Below are positions 22,400-33,439 of a DNA stretch of 64,000 bases, one piece after another. Position 1 is the stretch's first letter, and every line of letters begins with the position of its first letter. A program made the translations under genes and the position numbers. The notes beneath the pieces were generated by a model. The model searched no databases. It was given only the letters and a program-made list of their open reading frames with translations, and was not told the origin of the DNA. The stretch lies in contig JAIWND010000007.1 in NCBI GenBank assembly GCA_025330725.1, forward strand, positions 248,001-312,000. The letters run 5' to 3'. This DNA comes from Chlamydoabsidia padenii (lineage: Eukaryota; Mucoromycota; Mucoromycetes; Mucorales; Cunninghamellaceae).

Positions 22400-25300
22400 T
22401 CCTCCTGGTGAAGATCGTCCTTTGTCATTCTCGGCAACAAGTGATGTCAGCAGTGTCAGCAACCAAAGCAGCTTCTCTTCAATATCCTCAGCATCTTCTT
22501 CTGATTCACTGGAAATCCAACCCATCGATAAACAACAAGCATGGCATTGGCTTCATATGGCGGCTCAACTGAAACCAAAATCCTTAGATGATTTGAAAAC
22601 TGTGGCTAAAGCTCGAGCTCAATACAAAATTGGAACTATATACTTTGATGGTGATGCTTTTACTTCTGCTGATATTGATAAAGCTCTACATTGGTTTATA
22701 CAAAGTGCTGATAATCGAAATAGGTAAATGTGAATTCTCACCCCTGCTTAAACAATATCTAACCTCCTTTTTTTTTATTTCTCTCTCTAAATAGGTATGC
22801 TCAATTTATCGTCGGCTTCCATTTTGAACAAGGTATTATTGTATCCAAAGATCTGTCCATGGCGAAAAGTTATTATTTATCAAGTGCACAACAAAACTCT
22901 CCCGACGCTCAAGCTGCTCTTGGTATCTTACTGGTGGATGAACAACAATTTGACACTGGACTTAAATGGCTTCATGATGCTGCGAAAATGGTAAAGTATA
23001 CATATGATATGCACAAATCACTCACCATTTGTGTTTTTTATAGAAAAATACACGTGCGCTGATTAAATTGGGAACAATGCATGAACATGGTCAAGGTGTC
23101 GACAAGGATGAAGATAAAGCCCTCTTTTATTACAAGACAGCATGCGAACAACAAGATCCTTTGGCACATTACCTTCTCGGTCTGCATTACCGACTGGGCA
23201 CTCTTGGGTTGACACAACATTACATTCAAGCCGGCAAACATTTTACAAGATCAGCAAGATCGGGATTTGCGCCAGCTCAGCGCCTCCTAGGGCTAATGTA
23301 TATGCAGGGGATGTTAGCAGCTGCATCTGCTACTACTTTACCTGAAACCACAACCATGAACAACAACAATGATGACCAACGCAAGGCTGAAAAGACTGCT
23401 CTACTTTGGTTCCGCCGGGCTGCATCTCAAGGTGATGTCCGTTCTCTTGGTTTGGTCGGTGCTTGTTATCAATATGGTCGAGGTGTCACAACCAATCATG
23501 ATGTTGCTCTGGAATATTATCGAAAAGCAGCTCGTTTGGCAAGTCCTTTCCAAGGGGTGGCTCAATTGGCGTTGGCTTTACTCTTACATCAAATGGGGCG
23601 TCATCGGGATGCTATTCAATGGTTTACTCGTGCCTCCAAAGCTGAACCCATTCCTATGGATGGTGATGATGATGATGATGATGATGACGGTATTACTAAT
23701 AGAAATCTCTCAAGACGTTCTCCTTCCCGAACAGCAAGATTAATGTTGGCTCGTTACCATCTTCATGGCTGGCCTGGTGTTGTCAAAGATGGTGCTAAAG
23801 CGTTTGGTATGCTCACTGACCTGGCGAATGAATCTCAACATGATGCTCATGCTCATTACTGGTTGGCTGCTTGTTACGAAGAAGGTATTGATGGGACTTG
23901 TGCTCCTGATTTGAAAATGGCCTATGATCATTATTTGGTTGCTGCCAAGGCAGGTGATACTGATGCGGAATTCCAGGTAAAACCATAGTGGCGGGATTTT
24001 AAAAAAAGGGGTAAGTCATTCACTAACATAAAAAAAACAACATTCAATTGTCAATATTTAGGTGGCCCTGATGCTCTCGAATGGTCAAGGCATTCCTCGT
24101 GATCGCAAGTCTGCATTCCATTGGTACAAAAAAGCTGCTGACAAGAATCACAAAACTGCTCTGTATAGTCTGGGACTCTTTTATGCAAAAGGATTGGAAG
24201 GCAAACCAAAAGATCTACTTCGTGCTCGTATTTGCTTTGAAAAGGCTGCTCGTCTCGGTGTGGCTTCTGCTATGACATCATATGCTACTCTGTGCCGTGT
24301 TGCTTCTCTACAGACAGGTCCTCAACAACAAGAACAACGTGAACAAGCTATCTATTGGTATAAAAAGGCTGCATCTACTGGTGATGTGGTTGCTCAACGG
24401 GAACTTGGTTTAATCTATGATGCCGGTCTAGGTGTGCCTCGAAACCATGATACTGCCTTTGGTTACTTCCAGCAAGCCTCTTCTCGAAACGATGCTCAAG
24501 CAACTTTACTACTGGGAAGTTACCATCAGAATGGTATGGCGGTGGAAAAAAATCTTGAAAAGTCAATTGAGCTTTACTTGAAAGCTGAACGTCTGGGTGC
24601 CTCTGTGTAAGTAGACTAAACAACAAACCAACATCTAGATGTGACTCAATACTAACTGGTTTTTTTTTTCTTTTTTTGTTTTTCTTTTTACAAAAACTTG
24701 TAGTGCTCCTTTTGCGGCTGCTCAGGTGTATCATTCTTTGAACCGATATGAAGAAGCCTACCATCAATACAAGAAATCTGCTGACGACGAACGACTTGCT
24801 CACAATCGTATTGGACGTACCTCGAAACTCATGGTGGCTCGATATATACTAAGCTACATACCTATGGAATCCGATCCCAACACACCAGTCTCCTACAACC
24901 CTGACAATCTTACAAAAGACGACGCCTTCAACATTCTTTATACACTTGCTAATGAAGATCACTTTGAAGCTTCTTTCTATTGGTTAGGTAAGTAGCAAAG
25001 GAGACAATGTAGGTGAACATGGTACTAACTTTTATTTTTGAAGCCGATTGTTACAGAACAGGTAATGGTGTCAAAGCAAACCTTGGTCAAGCTATTGCCT
25101 GGTATCACAAAGCCGCCGATGAATTGAAGGATATTGAAGCAATGGTCAAACTGGCGTCTGTCTATGAACAAATCGAACAACATGCTGCTCAGGCTTTTTA
25201 CTATTATCAACTTGCTGCCGACATGGGTCACCCTGGAGGTCAACACCAATTAGGTAAGTATTTAGAATACCGAACAAAAGAAAACCCCCATTAGTGCTAA

Positions 25301-27684
25301 CATCACTTGTCTCTATGATTAGGAATGGCTTACTGGCGGGGACACCTTGATACACCAATCAATCTCGGCGATGCAGTAGTCTGGTTCACTCGATCGGCTG
25401 CACAGAAATATGCTGCTAGTCACTGGGCTCTTGGACAAATGGCTTTGGAAAATGGTGATCAAGATGTTGCAATCGAATGGTGGCGACGATCCATTGATCT
25501 CGGTCATGCACCTTCCATGCGCGCACTTGCACGACTTCTTTTACAAAACACACAAGCTATGAATGGAACTGACGCCACAAGTGATGAATCTCAACATGAA
25601 AGTAACGAAGATCTGGACCGAGCCATGGAACTACTCACAGAGGCGGTCGAAAATGGTGATGCTGATACTCTTGCTTATCTGGGTCAATTCCATCAAGTCA
25701 AGGCAATTAACTCTGACTCATTATCTAGTACCTCTCAACGACACTCTAACAGCAACACTTCTTCCTCCTCTTCCTCAAATGATCTAGCCTTGGATCAAGA
25801 CAACTCAGCTTTGGCACAAGATAATGATTCTTTTATGGCGGATGATGGAGACGACGATCTGGATGAAGAAGAATTACATCGGCAGAAGCAGTTACAAGAA
25901 CAAGGATTGGCTACGAGATGTTTTGAACAGGCAGCGAAAATGGGTCATGTGGAATCCATGTTTTTGGCAGCAGAATCCTGGCACTCTCAACAACAATATG
26001 CGGCTGCTCTTGAATATTATGAACGTGCTGCTCAACATGGTCATCTACTTGCTCGTGTCATGCGTGCTCGATATCGTCTAGCTGGTTTGGGTGGTATGGA
26101 ACCTAATCCCACTTTGGGTTATCAGGTAAACAAAAATAATAATAATAATAATAATAATCTGGGTTTGAAATGGATTACTAATTCATGCAACTTTTTTTTT
26201 TTTTTTCTGGAACCTCAGGAACTTTTGGATTGTGCTGTACAAAATCAATGTGTGGATGCTTATAACTCTCTTGGACAATGCAATGAACTTGGACTCGGTA
26301 CTACTCAAGATGATCAAGCTGCACTGGATTGGTACTTACGATCTGCCGACCAAACTCAAGATTCTGAAGCAATGTATCGTATTGGCAAGTTATATGCCCA
26401 AGGTCGCGTCCCTACCCCAGATGGTCAACACAAGGATGTCGAAGCTCTGAAATGGTACAAATTTGCCAGTGAAACTCGAAACCATTCTAATGCACACTAT
26501 GAAATTGGAATGTATCTTATTCGTGGTATCACAGTCTCTGAATCATCATCAATAGTATCATCTTCTTCGCAACAACAACAACAACCATCTCGATTATCCA
26601 AATCATCTTCACTATCATCATTGTCATCTTCATCTTCAAGCTCATCCTCGACTGTACTGGTACCCATCGATCGTGAAACTGCGAAATTACATTTCCAACA
26701 TGCCGGTGAACAAGGGGATATGAATGCGATGTATGAACTAGGGCAACTACTACTCATGGACGAAGACTCTTCCGTCACAGTCAATATGGATGACCGACGT
26801 CTGGGATTGGAATGGTTACTCAATGCTGCACAATTGAACCAACGGGATGCATTACGGGAGCTCGGTAAGCTCTACCACTCCGGAAAATCTTACGACGATG
26901 AAATTATGGTGGAACAAAACTCAGCATCAGCTTACGACTACTTTATTCGATCAGCGAACCAAGGTGACAAAACATCCATGTTGTTTGTTGGTATCTACTA
27001 TGAACACGGGATCCATGTGCATCTGGACTTTTTACTGGCACGTCAATGGTACGAAATGGCTGCTCGTAGCGGATGGTGGCTTGCCGAACTAGCAATGGCT
27101 CAATTGTTGCATCAGGATATGGATAGTCGGGAAGAAGCTTACCAGTACTTTTCTTTGGCTCATCAACATGCTCCGGAATTACAACGTCAACCTGCAACCA
27201 TCATGCTGGCGCGGTATCATCTTCGAGGATGGGGCGGAGTATCGGTACAACTCGAACAAGCAGCGGCTCAATTGATCGCCATTGCCGAAAATGAACAACA
27301 AGTTAAAGTTTACCTCGAGGTGGCCCAATGTTATGAATTTGGTATCGGTGTCGATCAAGATCTCTACAAGGCTTTTGCTTGGTATGAACGTGTGGTGAAA
27401 CGACATGATGGTGCGGATGCTTTAGACGAAGAAGATCAAGAAGATTTGGCGGAAGCCATGTTCCGTTTGGCCGAATTCTATCGACGTGGGTGGACTGTTG
27501 AAATAGACCAAGACAAGGCAAATCAACTTTACCAACTGGCTATGGAAAAAGGTAAAATGAACAAAAAGGGTAACTTTGCAAACACATTACTAATATCGTT
27601 CACCCAATAGGATCGAAAGAAGCTCAAGAGTATTTGACACATCATCAAGAACAACAGGCATCGTCGTCGTCATACAATCCTTGA
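21066..27684 (+). CDS. Very large Sel1-repeat (TPR-like) scaffold protein
   Basis: Nine exons (21066-22723, 22795-22990, 23044-23976, 24062-24606, 24704-24987, 25044-25253, 25323-26125, 26219-27551, 27611-27684) join in phase to 2011 aa. The first 290 residues are Ser/Thr/Pro-rich and disordered. Sel1-like repeats then run to near the end, with the typical A-x-x-x-LG...G-x-G-V pattern: LGTMHEHGQGVDKDEDKALF, LGLIYDAGLGVPRNHDTAFG, LGQCNELGLGTTQDDQAALD, VAQCYEFGIGVDQDLYKAFA. Such repeats are scaffolds in signalling, cell-wall (Skt5/Chs4) or ER-quality proteins. The N-terminus MGNETS fits an N-myristoylation signal (Gly2, Ser6), suggesting membrane association. No CAAX box is present. Intron 7 (26126-26218, 93 nt) stays open in frame if retained. 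Confidence 0.9.
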
Positions 27685-28034
27685 AATATGATTACCAACC
27701 ACCCTCCTTTCTCCGTCCACTCCTTCTCTATACATTATCATCTTACTATATTATATCCACACTATTTACCCTATATTCATATCCATATATCACTTATTCA
27801 GTTACCCTACTATCTTGATATCCTCTACCCCTCTCTATCTATCTACTCCATTTATCATTTATTGTCTTATTTTATACCCCTTTTGCCAAAACATCACTAC
27901 TACTTTTAGCTTTTTATCCTTTACATGTATGCTTACTTAGTTATGTACTATGTCTCCCCTCATTACCTTTCTTTTTTTTTTTTTTTGTTTATGTTGTTTG
28001 ATAGTATAGAGTTTTATTTGTACAAAGTATAGTT

Positions 28035-28040
28035 AATAAA
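28035..28040 (+). terminator. Polyadenylation signal of the Sel1 gene
   Basis: AGTTAATAAAAACAG about 350 nt after the stop codon; the only strong signal in this 3' region. Confidence 0.4.
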
Positions 28041-28442
28041 AACAGTTTTATCTTATCATCGTCTCTTTTGTCATATAATGGAAGTTGTCTCCCCCCATTC
28101 CGTCTTTTACTAACGGTTGGCGTAACCTTTGTCCCGGGTCGGGATTCGAATATCATCCCCCGGTTATGATCACTCATTGTATTTCTCCCTATCACCTTAC
28201 CTGTGTGTTTCATATAAAAGCATGCGATTCCATAGAGTATACTAATCGCGCAGAAAACAAACACGCTTTTTCAAATCTGATTGGAGGATATGCTAGGCAA
28301 TGTTGTAAGCAATATATGACCTGATTGTTAAGAAAGTTCATGACAAAGAGAGAATGTTGAAAGAAATAGCTTGTCATCATACATCTTTTTACCGGATAAA
28401 CCTCCCCCCCCCAAGAAGCATTTGAAACCAAAAAAAAAAAAA

Positions 28443-28455
28443 GCGGGATTTCAAA
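28443..28455 (+). promoter_or_regulatory. GCGGGATTTCAAA promoter motif
   Basis: Member of the recurrent motif family, about 385 bp upstream of the WWE-like gene. Confidence 0.35.
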
Positions 28456-28839
28456 TAAGATCAAAAAGTCAATGATCCGACTGATCCCCATCCTAGTTTT
28501 TTGTTTAAGATTAATCTCGACCCACATGTACGACCAACATGTGCACACAGAAACTTTACCTGGAGAAATTCTTCCATCTTACAGAAATCATAAAATAAAG
28601 TAGGGTACATCTGATGTCAGTAGGTAAAGGTTTCAAAAAGGCGTGTTACAACGGAATCATGAGTAATTCGACGGAGTAGCATGGGGTGAATGGACAGGGT
28701 CACTGGGATTATCACTCATCCAGAAACCAAAAAAAAAAAATTCAATCGCCGATGATTTTATTTTTCGCGTTAACATATAAAAAAAAAGGGGGGGGGAAAC
28801 ATTTTTTTTTCTTCTCTTTCACTTTTACTCATATCAATC

Positions 28840-29598
28840 ATGGTTTCTACTATTCGCCACCTTTTTACCTTTAACAAGAAAACACACCAACAAAAAAGCA
28901 CACCGACCTCTCGTCAATCATCTCTCTCTCCTTCTTCCTCCATTGCATCCTTATCGACGCTGTCAGATTCGCCACAGACACCTACTAATCCAGAACAATC
29001 CTTCTTCTCTCCTCAAGACATTCGGGGTATCTTCCGTACTTTGGATCCATACTGGTCATTCTACCATCCTCAGCAACAGTGTTGGTTGGCTTTTGGTGTG
29101 AATGCAGCTGAACTTTTGGAATACCACTATCAACGTCAAGACACACCTTGTCTCCAACTCTCCTCTTTACCTGACCTGGACAATGGCTGCACCATTCACT
29201 TTCAACCATCCCGACAACAAGGCAATGGGTTACAACTCACTATGGGTCATGATGTGGTCCGTACCGTCGCACCGGTGTGGTGGTTTGAACAGGATATGGC
29301 CGATGGTACAAAAGGGATGTGTCGATTCGAAAACAAGAACCAGGTGCGTTTGGAAGCCTTGTCAGAGGATCGAACACAACTATCTTTGACAGATGAAGGA
29401 TTTCAAGGCGCTACCATGACTGTGGTCACTACTCCTCCACAACAACCTGGAGAAGAAGAAATGCGGGGATTACTCTATGTCTATCAACCACAACAACAAG
29501 ACTCCTTGGGTCAGAAAATGGGCCAACACTTTGATCATATTACGGCGATTATGGGGGATGATGATGTTTGCTTATCACCACGACGCGGATCTATCTAA
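28840..29598 (+). CDS. WWE-domain-like protein
   Basis: A single-exon frame of 252 aa. After a Ser-rich N-terminus, residues about 65-100 read LDPYWSFYHPQQQCWLAFG followed by an acidic/aromatic ELLEYHYQ. This is the pattern of WWE domains (W...Y..., W..., s..LE..Y), which in other proteins bind poly-ADP-ribose or ubiquitin-pathway partners. A second related stretch near residues 145-175 (PVWWFEQDMADGTKGMCRFE then NQVRLE) may be a second WWE-like module. Fungal DDHD-type lipases carry related N-terminal modules, but no lipase domain is present here. A pyrimidine tract ends just before the ATG. Confidence 0.65.
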   Translation: MVSTIRHLFTFNKKTHQQKSTPTSRQSSLSPSSSIASLSTLSDSPQTPTNPEQSFFSPQDIRGIFRTLDPYWSFYHPQQQCWLAFGVNAAELLEYHYQRQDTPCLQLSSLPDLDNGCTIHFQPSRQQGNGLQLTMGHDVVRTVAPVWWFEQDMADGTKGMCRFENKNQVRLEALSEDRTQLSLTDEGFQGATMTVVTTPPQQPGEEEMRGLLYVYQPQQQDSLGQKMGQHFDHITAIMGDDDVCLSPRRGSI

Positions 29599-30210
29599 AA
29601 TCATCACCATCCTCTTTATTTAGTACAAATAACCTCCCCCCATCTAGATTACTCTTATTAGTATTCCTTGTATATATATATATATCTCCCCTTCATTTAG
29701 CATTATCTTGTTTTGTTTGACTAATAAACTATACTTGTATTCAAATATAATGAAACCATCTTTTATTTGACATTATTATTTTATCACGCATGTTGGGAAG
29801 GGAGGGAATGGGTAGAAATCAGAATGAACAACCTGAGTCAAAAGAGATATATTGTTACATATCACACTAAAAAGCCTTTGGGTAATTAGACCAAGTTCGT
29901 ACGGCCGTCATTGTGAAATCATAATCTGAGCTGTCATTGTGGTATGAGCTGGTATTGAATAAGAGCTGGACTTTTTGGTTTCATGCTTCCGTGTTACACA
30001 CGCTTTGACATTTTTAGCCATTGTCAATCGAGAGATCGTTCATTACTTTTAGTTCCATATAAAGCATATCATCATCATATCCATTCATCATCAAGTTTTT
30101 TTAGTCAGTTATGTTTATTAAGTTAAAAAAAAGGAAGGGGGGGGGAGTGGAGGGATGATATCAAACCACAAAGAGTCTATAAAAAAACTATGCTATATCT
30201 ACCACTAACA
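29599..30210. other. Intergenic region between convergent genes
   Basis: 3' regions of the WWE-like gene (plus) and GUP1 (minus). There is an AT dinucleotide run near 29670-29683 and a short G-run near 30138-30147. I see nothing else in it. Confidence 0.5.
29723..29728 (+). terminator. Polyadenylation signal of the WWE-like gene
   Basis: GACTAATAAACTA about 125 nt after the stop codon. Confidence 0.5.
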
Positions 30211-32433
30211 CTACATGAGGTATCTTTTATCACCACGACGTTTTTCGGATTCTCGGAGTTCAAACATGACTTGTACACCAACAAACAAGGTACAAGATAC
30301 AGAGACCAAAAACATCAGACCTATACAACCACACACGCATAAAAGTAAAGCAGGGTTAACTCTCGCCAAAAAGTTATCAATCATTCTTACCATCCACTGT
30401 TCCAAATATTTGTGTAAGCATATCCTTCATACCATCCAGTCCTACACAGAAGCCAACCAAATTGGCGATCATCATCATCAAGATATTGCCCACCGCACCT
30501 ATACCGCAAACAAAGCGATAATAAGGCTTGTCTCCATACTAAATCCCAAAAATAAAATAAATAAAGAATAAATATAAATGACATTTATATTTTATGATTA
30601 TTACCTTTTTGAAGCTGAAGAGTTGTGAAGCGATGATTTCAGGCAACAAGAATAAGCAGATGAGCCAGCCCCAAGCCAAGAGTTTCAGTTCAATATCATG
30701 CCATAAAGCCACAAAGGTAAAGACAATCCACATATTAAAAATAAAGTATTTGGAGCCACCGAGAGGGATATATATGTATCGAATGGACCACCGATTGAAG
30801 GTCCTATGCCAACTTTTCCAAAACCGTTGAGCCGAGAAGTTGTTGCTCATGCATCGCACCATGTTCTCTTCAGTCCAGACACCATCCGCCAAAGCCCATA
30901 ATCGGAAGAATCGCCAGGGAATCAATAGTTTCATCCAAATAATCACAAGGTTAAAGTAGCCGATCATACTAAGTTCCAGTGGTGTATCGCCATCCCATGC
31001 CTTTTCTTTGCTGATCGCGACTACGTAGATATAATGTAAGGTCCATTCCATTAAGAGAATCACTGCAACAAGTCGCAAGCCATAAGTGATAACAAATCGT
31101 CGAGTAACATTTGGTGAAGGCACATACATCTAGGAAAGATACAATAATAAATTTGCATCATTTACCCTCCTTTTTATTATTATTTATTTTTGGCTTACCT
31201 GCGATATAAAGTCGTTATATGTAAGAATAGGACCGCAAAGATAAAGCGGGGTATATAAAACATAAGCCAAAAAGTAAGTATAGTTGTAATCCGATGGTTT
31301 GCATGGAATGTCGATTCGATCTTTATCCGAAAGTGTCAAGTTTGTTGTCTTGTCATTGTCAATTTTCTAATGAATTGTAAATCAGAGTACATGTTTTTAG
31401 TAAAACCTGTCAATTCGTCTTTTTCCTTGCTTACCTTGTATTCCGCCCGAGATTTCTTGATTTGCCAATAGTAATCCATATTAAAGGAGATCAGTCGAAG
31501 CATCACAAAGTTGAAGAGAATGTGCCATCTTGGTTGTACACCCGAATAATCGTCCTGTATATATAAGGTGATATTAGCATGTGATTAATCAAGTACTTGC
31601 CCCCCCCTACTTACCAACCAGCCCAGAGACGGATGCAAACCAGAAAAGGAATATCCATCTTTTGCTTCATTCAAAAACAAAACGCCCAAGTTGAATACCC
31701 ATGATAAAACAGGATTCAGTTTAGAGCCGCCCATGCATTTGCCAATCGAATAACTGATCGAGATAATGATGAGAATCTTTATAGCACTTGTACCGTGTAA
31801 CGCCACTGTGATGACCACCGAGGTTAATGCCAAAGACCGTAGTCGACCATGTACTTCGTTGGTGAATGAGGCTATTGACCGGTTGAAGCCAACAAATAAG
31901 AGAGAGAGAAAGACTAGTTTAGGTAGATTATCGCGGAATTGGGCATATTGAGCATCACTATTGTCCTAAAAGCAATAATTGACCCAGTTAATACACTGCA
32001 TATATATACATGTTTATAGTTTTATGCATCTTACCACTTTTCGTCCAAAGATCCAACCATCAGATAGCCTTGAGGCGTATTCTTGATAATGGGGGCTAGT
32101 TTCTAGACAAGAATATTGAAGATTAGTCCATCGGAATATCACGCCCCTACTTTGTCTTCATCTTTTTTATATTACCTTTGCTTACACTATGAGCGACATA
32201 AAACATGTAAGGTACAATTACAATAAAGCACACATAGTAAAAGTAAAACTCTATAATAAAGTTGGTTCAATAAAAGACGTGAATGTCATACATATTTCCT
32301 ATTTATTTATTTTTTTTCTTGTCGACTAACCTAGAGTATTCCAACGAGAAGGACTAGTTGCAATTCTTTTGGATTGATGTTGTAGATTGTTTGTTGTCTC
32401 ATCTTTTGACGACTGTAATGATGAGCCAGCCAT
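30211..32433 (-). CDS. GUP1: MBOAT O-acyltransferase GUP1 (HHAT-like)
   Basis: Nine minus-strand exons (32331-32433, 32176-32250, 32035-32102, 31615-31965, 31435-31554, 31199-31366, 30605-31129, 30391-30538, 30211-30320) join in phase to 555 aa, the usual GUP1 size. Family marks are plentiful: [20 protein letters not shown] near the N-terminus, [32 protein letters not shown], then the MBOAT region [20 protein letters not shown] and [16 protein letters not shown] with the conserved histidines. GUP1 remodels GPI anchors in the ER of yeast and was first described in glycerol uptake. Many hydrophobic segments agree with a multi-pass ER protein. A strong GCGGGATTTGAAA motif lies 75 bp upstream of the start. 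Confidence 0.9.
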
Positions 32434-32506
32434 TATTTGTTGCCAAAGGAGAAGAAGAGACCGACTACAAAAAATAAAAATAGAAGAGGAAGAAGAATGA
32501 AAAATT

Positions 32507-32520
32507 GCGGGATTTGAAAT
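32507..32520 (-). promoter_or_regulatory. GCGGGATTTGAAA promoter motif
   Basis: The motif reads TGCGGGATTTGAAA on the plus strand and lies about 75 bp upstream of the minus-strand GUP1 start at 32433, so its orientation is opposite to the gene. Confidence 0.45.
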
Positions 32521-33142
32521 TCCCCACAGGCACAGGTTCATTATCAGAGCCTGGCTGTATGTGGTCGAGATCATGGTACATGAACAAATTAAGGTTGCTT
32601 ACTAAATCAATATTCATGCTTATATCGAGTAGACTACTATTACTGTATAAACTTTACTTTAATTTTACAAACAGTATAATCGCACTTGCATACATCTTTC
32701 GAGTCTCCAAATTTCTCTATGTGGGCACGATTTTTTTTTCCTACTCTCAGTAAAGTAATGGTATGAATGCAGGCAAGTTGAGCAACAAATTACACATTGG
32801 ACGATATATCCTTCTTAAAGTTCTTGCTATACTCGGTTATCACAGTTTGTATACACGACAACAGGTTCGTGTTACTGATTCTATGCCAACAAGTAAACCA
32901 AAATGATGTCCTAAAAGGACTTACTTAATGCCATGGGTCTCAAAGTTGCCTGATACTTGTTCTTGGCAGTCTGACATGTCTTGCTGATTTATATTAGTGA
33001 ATAATTACATACATATTTTTTGTCTAACAATCTTCTGGTGATTAATTCGCATGGTTAGAGGTATTCTGTATAATACATTATGTTAAAAGTTGCTCAGGGT
33101 CAAACCTCTTCTTCAATGCATCACATTTTGAAAAGCCGCTCT

Positions 33143-33155
33143 TTAAATCCCGCCG
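33143..33155 (-). promoter_or_regulatory. GGCGGGATTTAAA promoter motif
   Basis: Reads TTTAAATCCCGCC on the plus strand. It lies just upstream of the pyrimidine tract where transcription of the nucleoporin gene probably starts, about 185 bp before the probable 5' UTR intron. Confidence 0.45.
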
Positions 33156-33439
33156 ATGTGACTTTTTGCCAAAAAAAAATTAGAACAACTACCGCGTATT
33201 TTTTTTCCTACCTTACTTTTTCTTCTTCTTTCTTCCTCTCACCCCTTTTCTTTTTGTTCTTCTTATAAAGTGACAAAAGAAGAAGCTCTACTTTGGATAT
33301 CACGCTATAAGGCTTTGGAAATAAAGGTAAAAGAACATACATTGTAAAAGAAAAGGAAACAAAAGTGTCCTCTAAAGTGCTAACCATTATTGTTTATTTC
33401 CCTTTATCAATAGAAATACCATCAAGAACATAGAAACCC

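Larger units (their letters stand above)
27685..28839. other. Intergenic region, Sel1 gene to the WWE-like gene
   Basis: A long pyrimidine-rich 3' UTR is followed by TCGGGATTCGAATA near 28139 and GCGGGATTTCAAAT at 28443-28455. Poly-A and poly-G runs precede the ATG at 28840. No gene is seen. Confidence 0.55.
32434..33439. other. Divergent promoter region, GUP1 and the nucleoporin gene
   Basis: This 1-kb gap holds a promoter motif at each end: 32507 near GUP1, and TTTAAATCCCGCC at 33143-33155 near the nucleoporin. A pyrimidine tract follows near 33205-33265. A probable 5' UTR intron (33327-33413, GTAAAA...CAATAG) ends 26 bp before the nucleoporin ATG. No other gene is seen. Confidence 0.6.

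Noticed and set aside
28139..28152. GGGATTCGAAT, similar to a tRNA T-loop
   Set aside because: The flanks do not form a T-stem, and no acceptor, D or anticodon stems fit; it is better explained as a motif variant.
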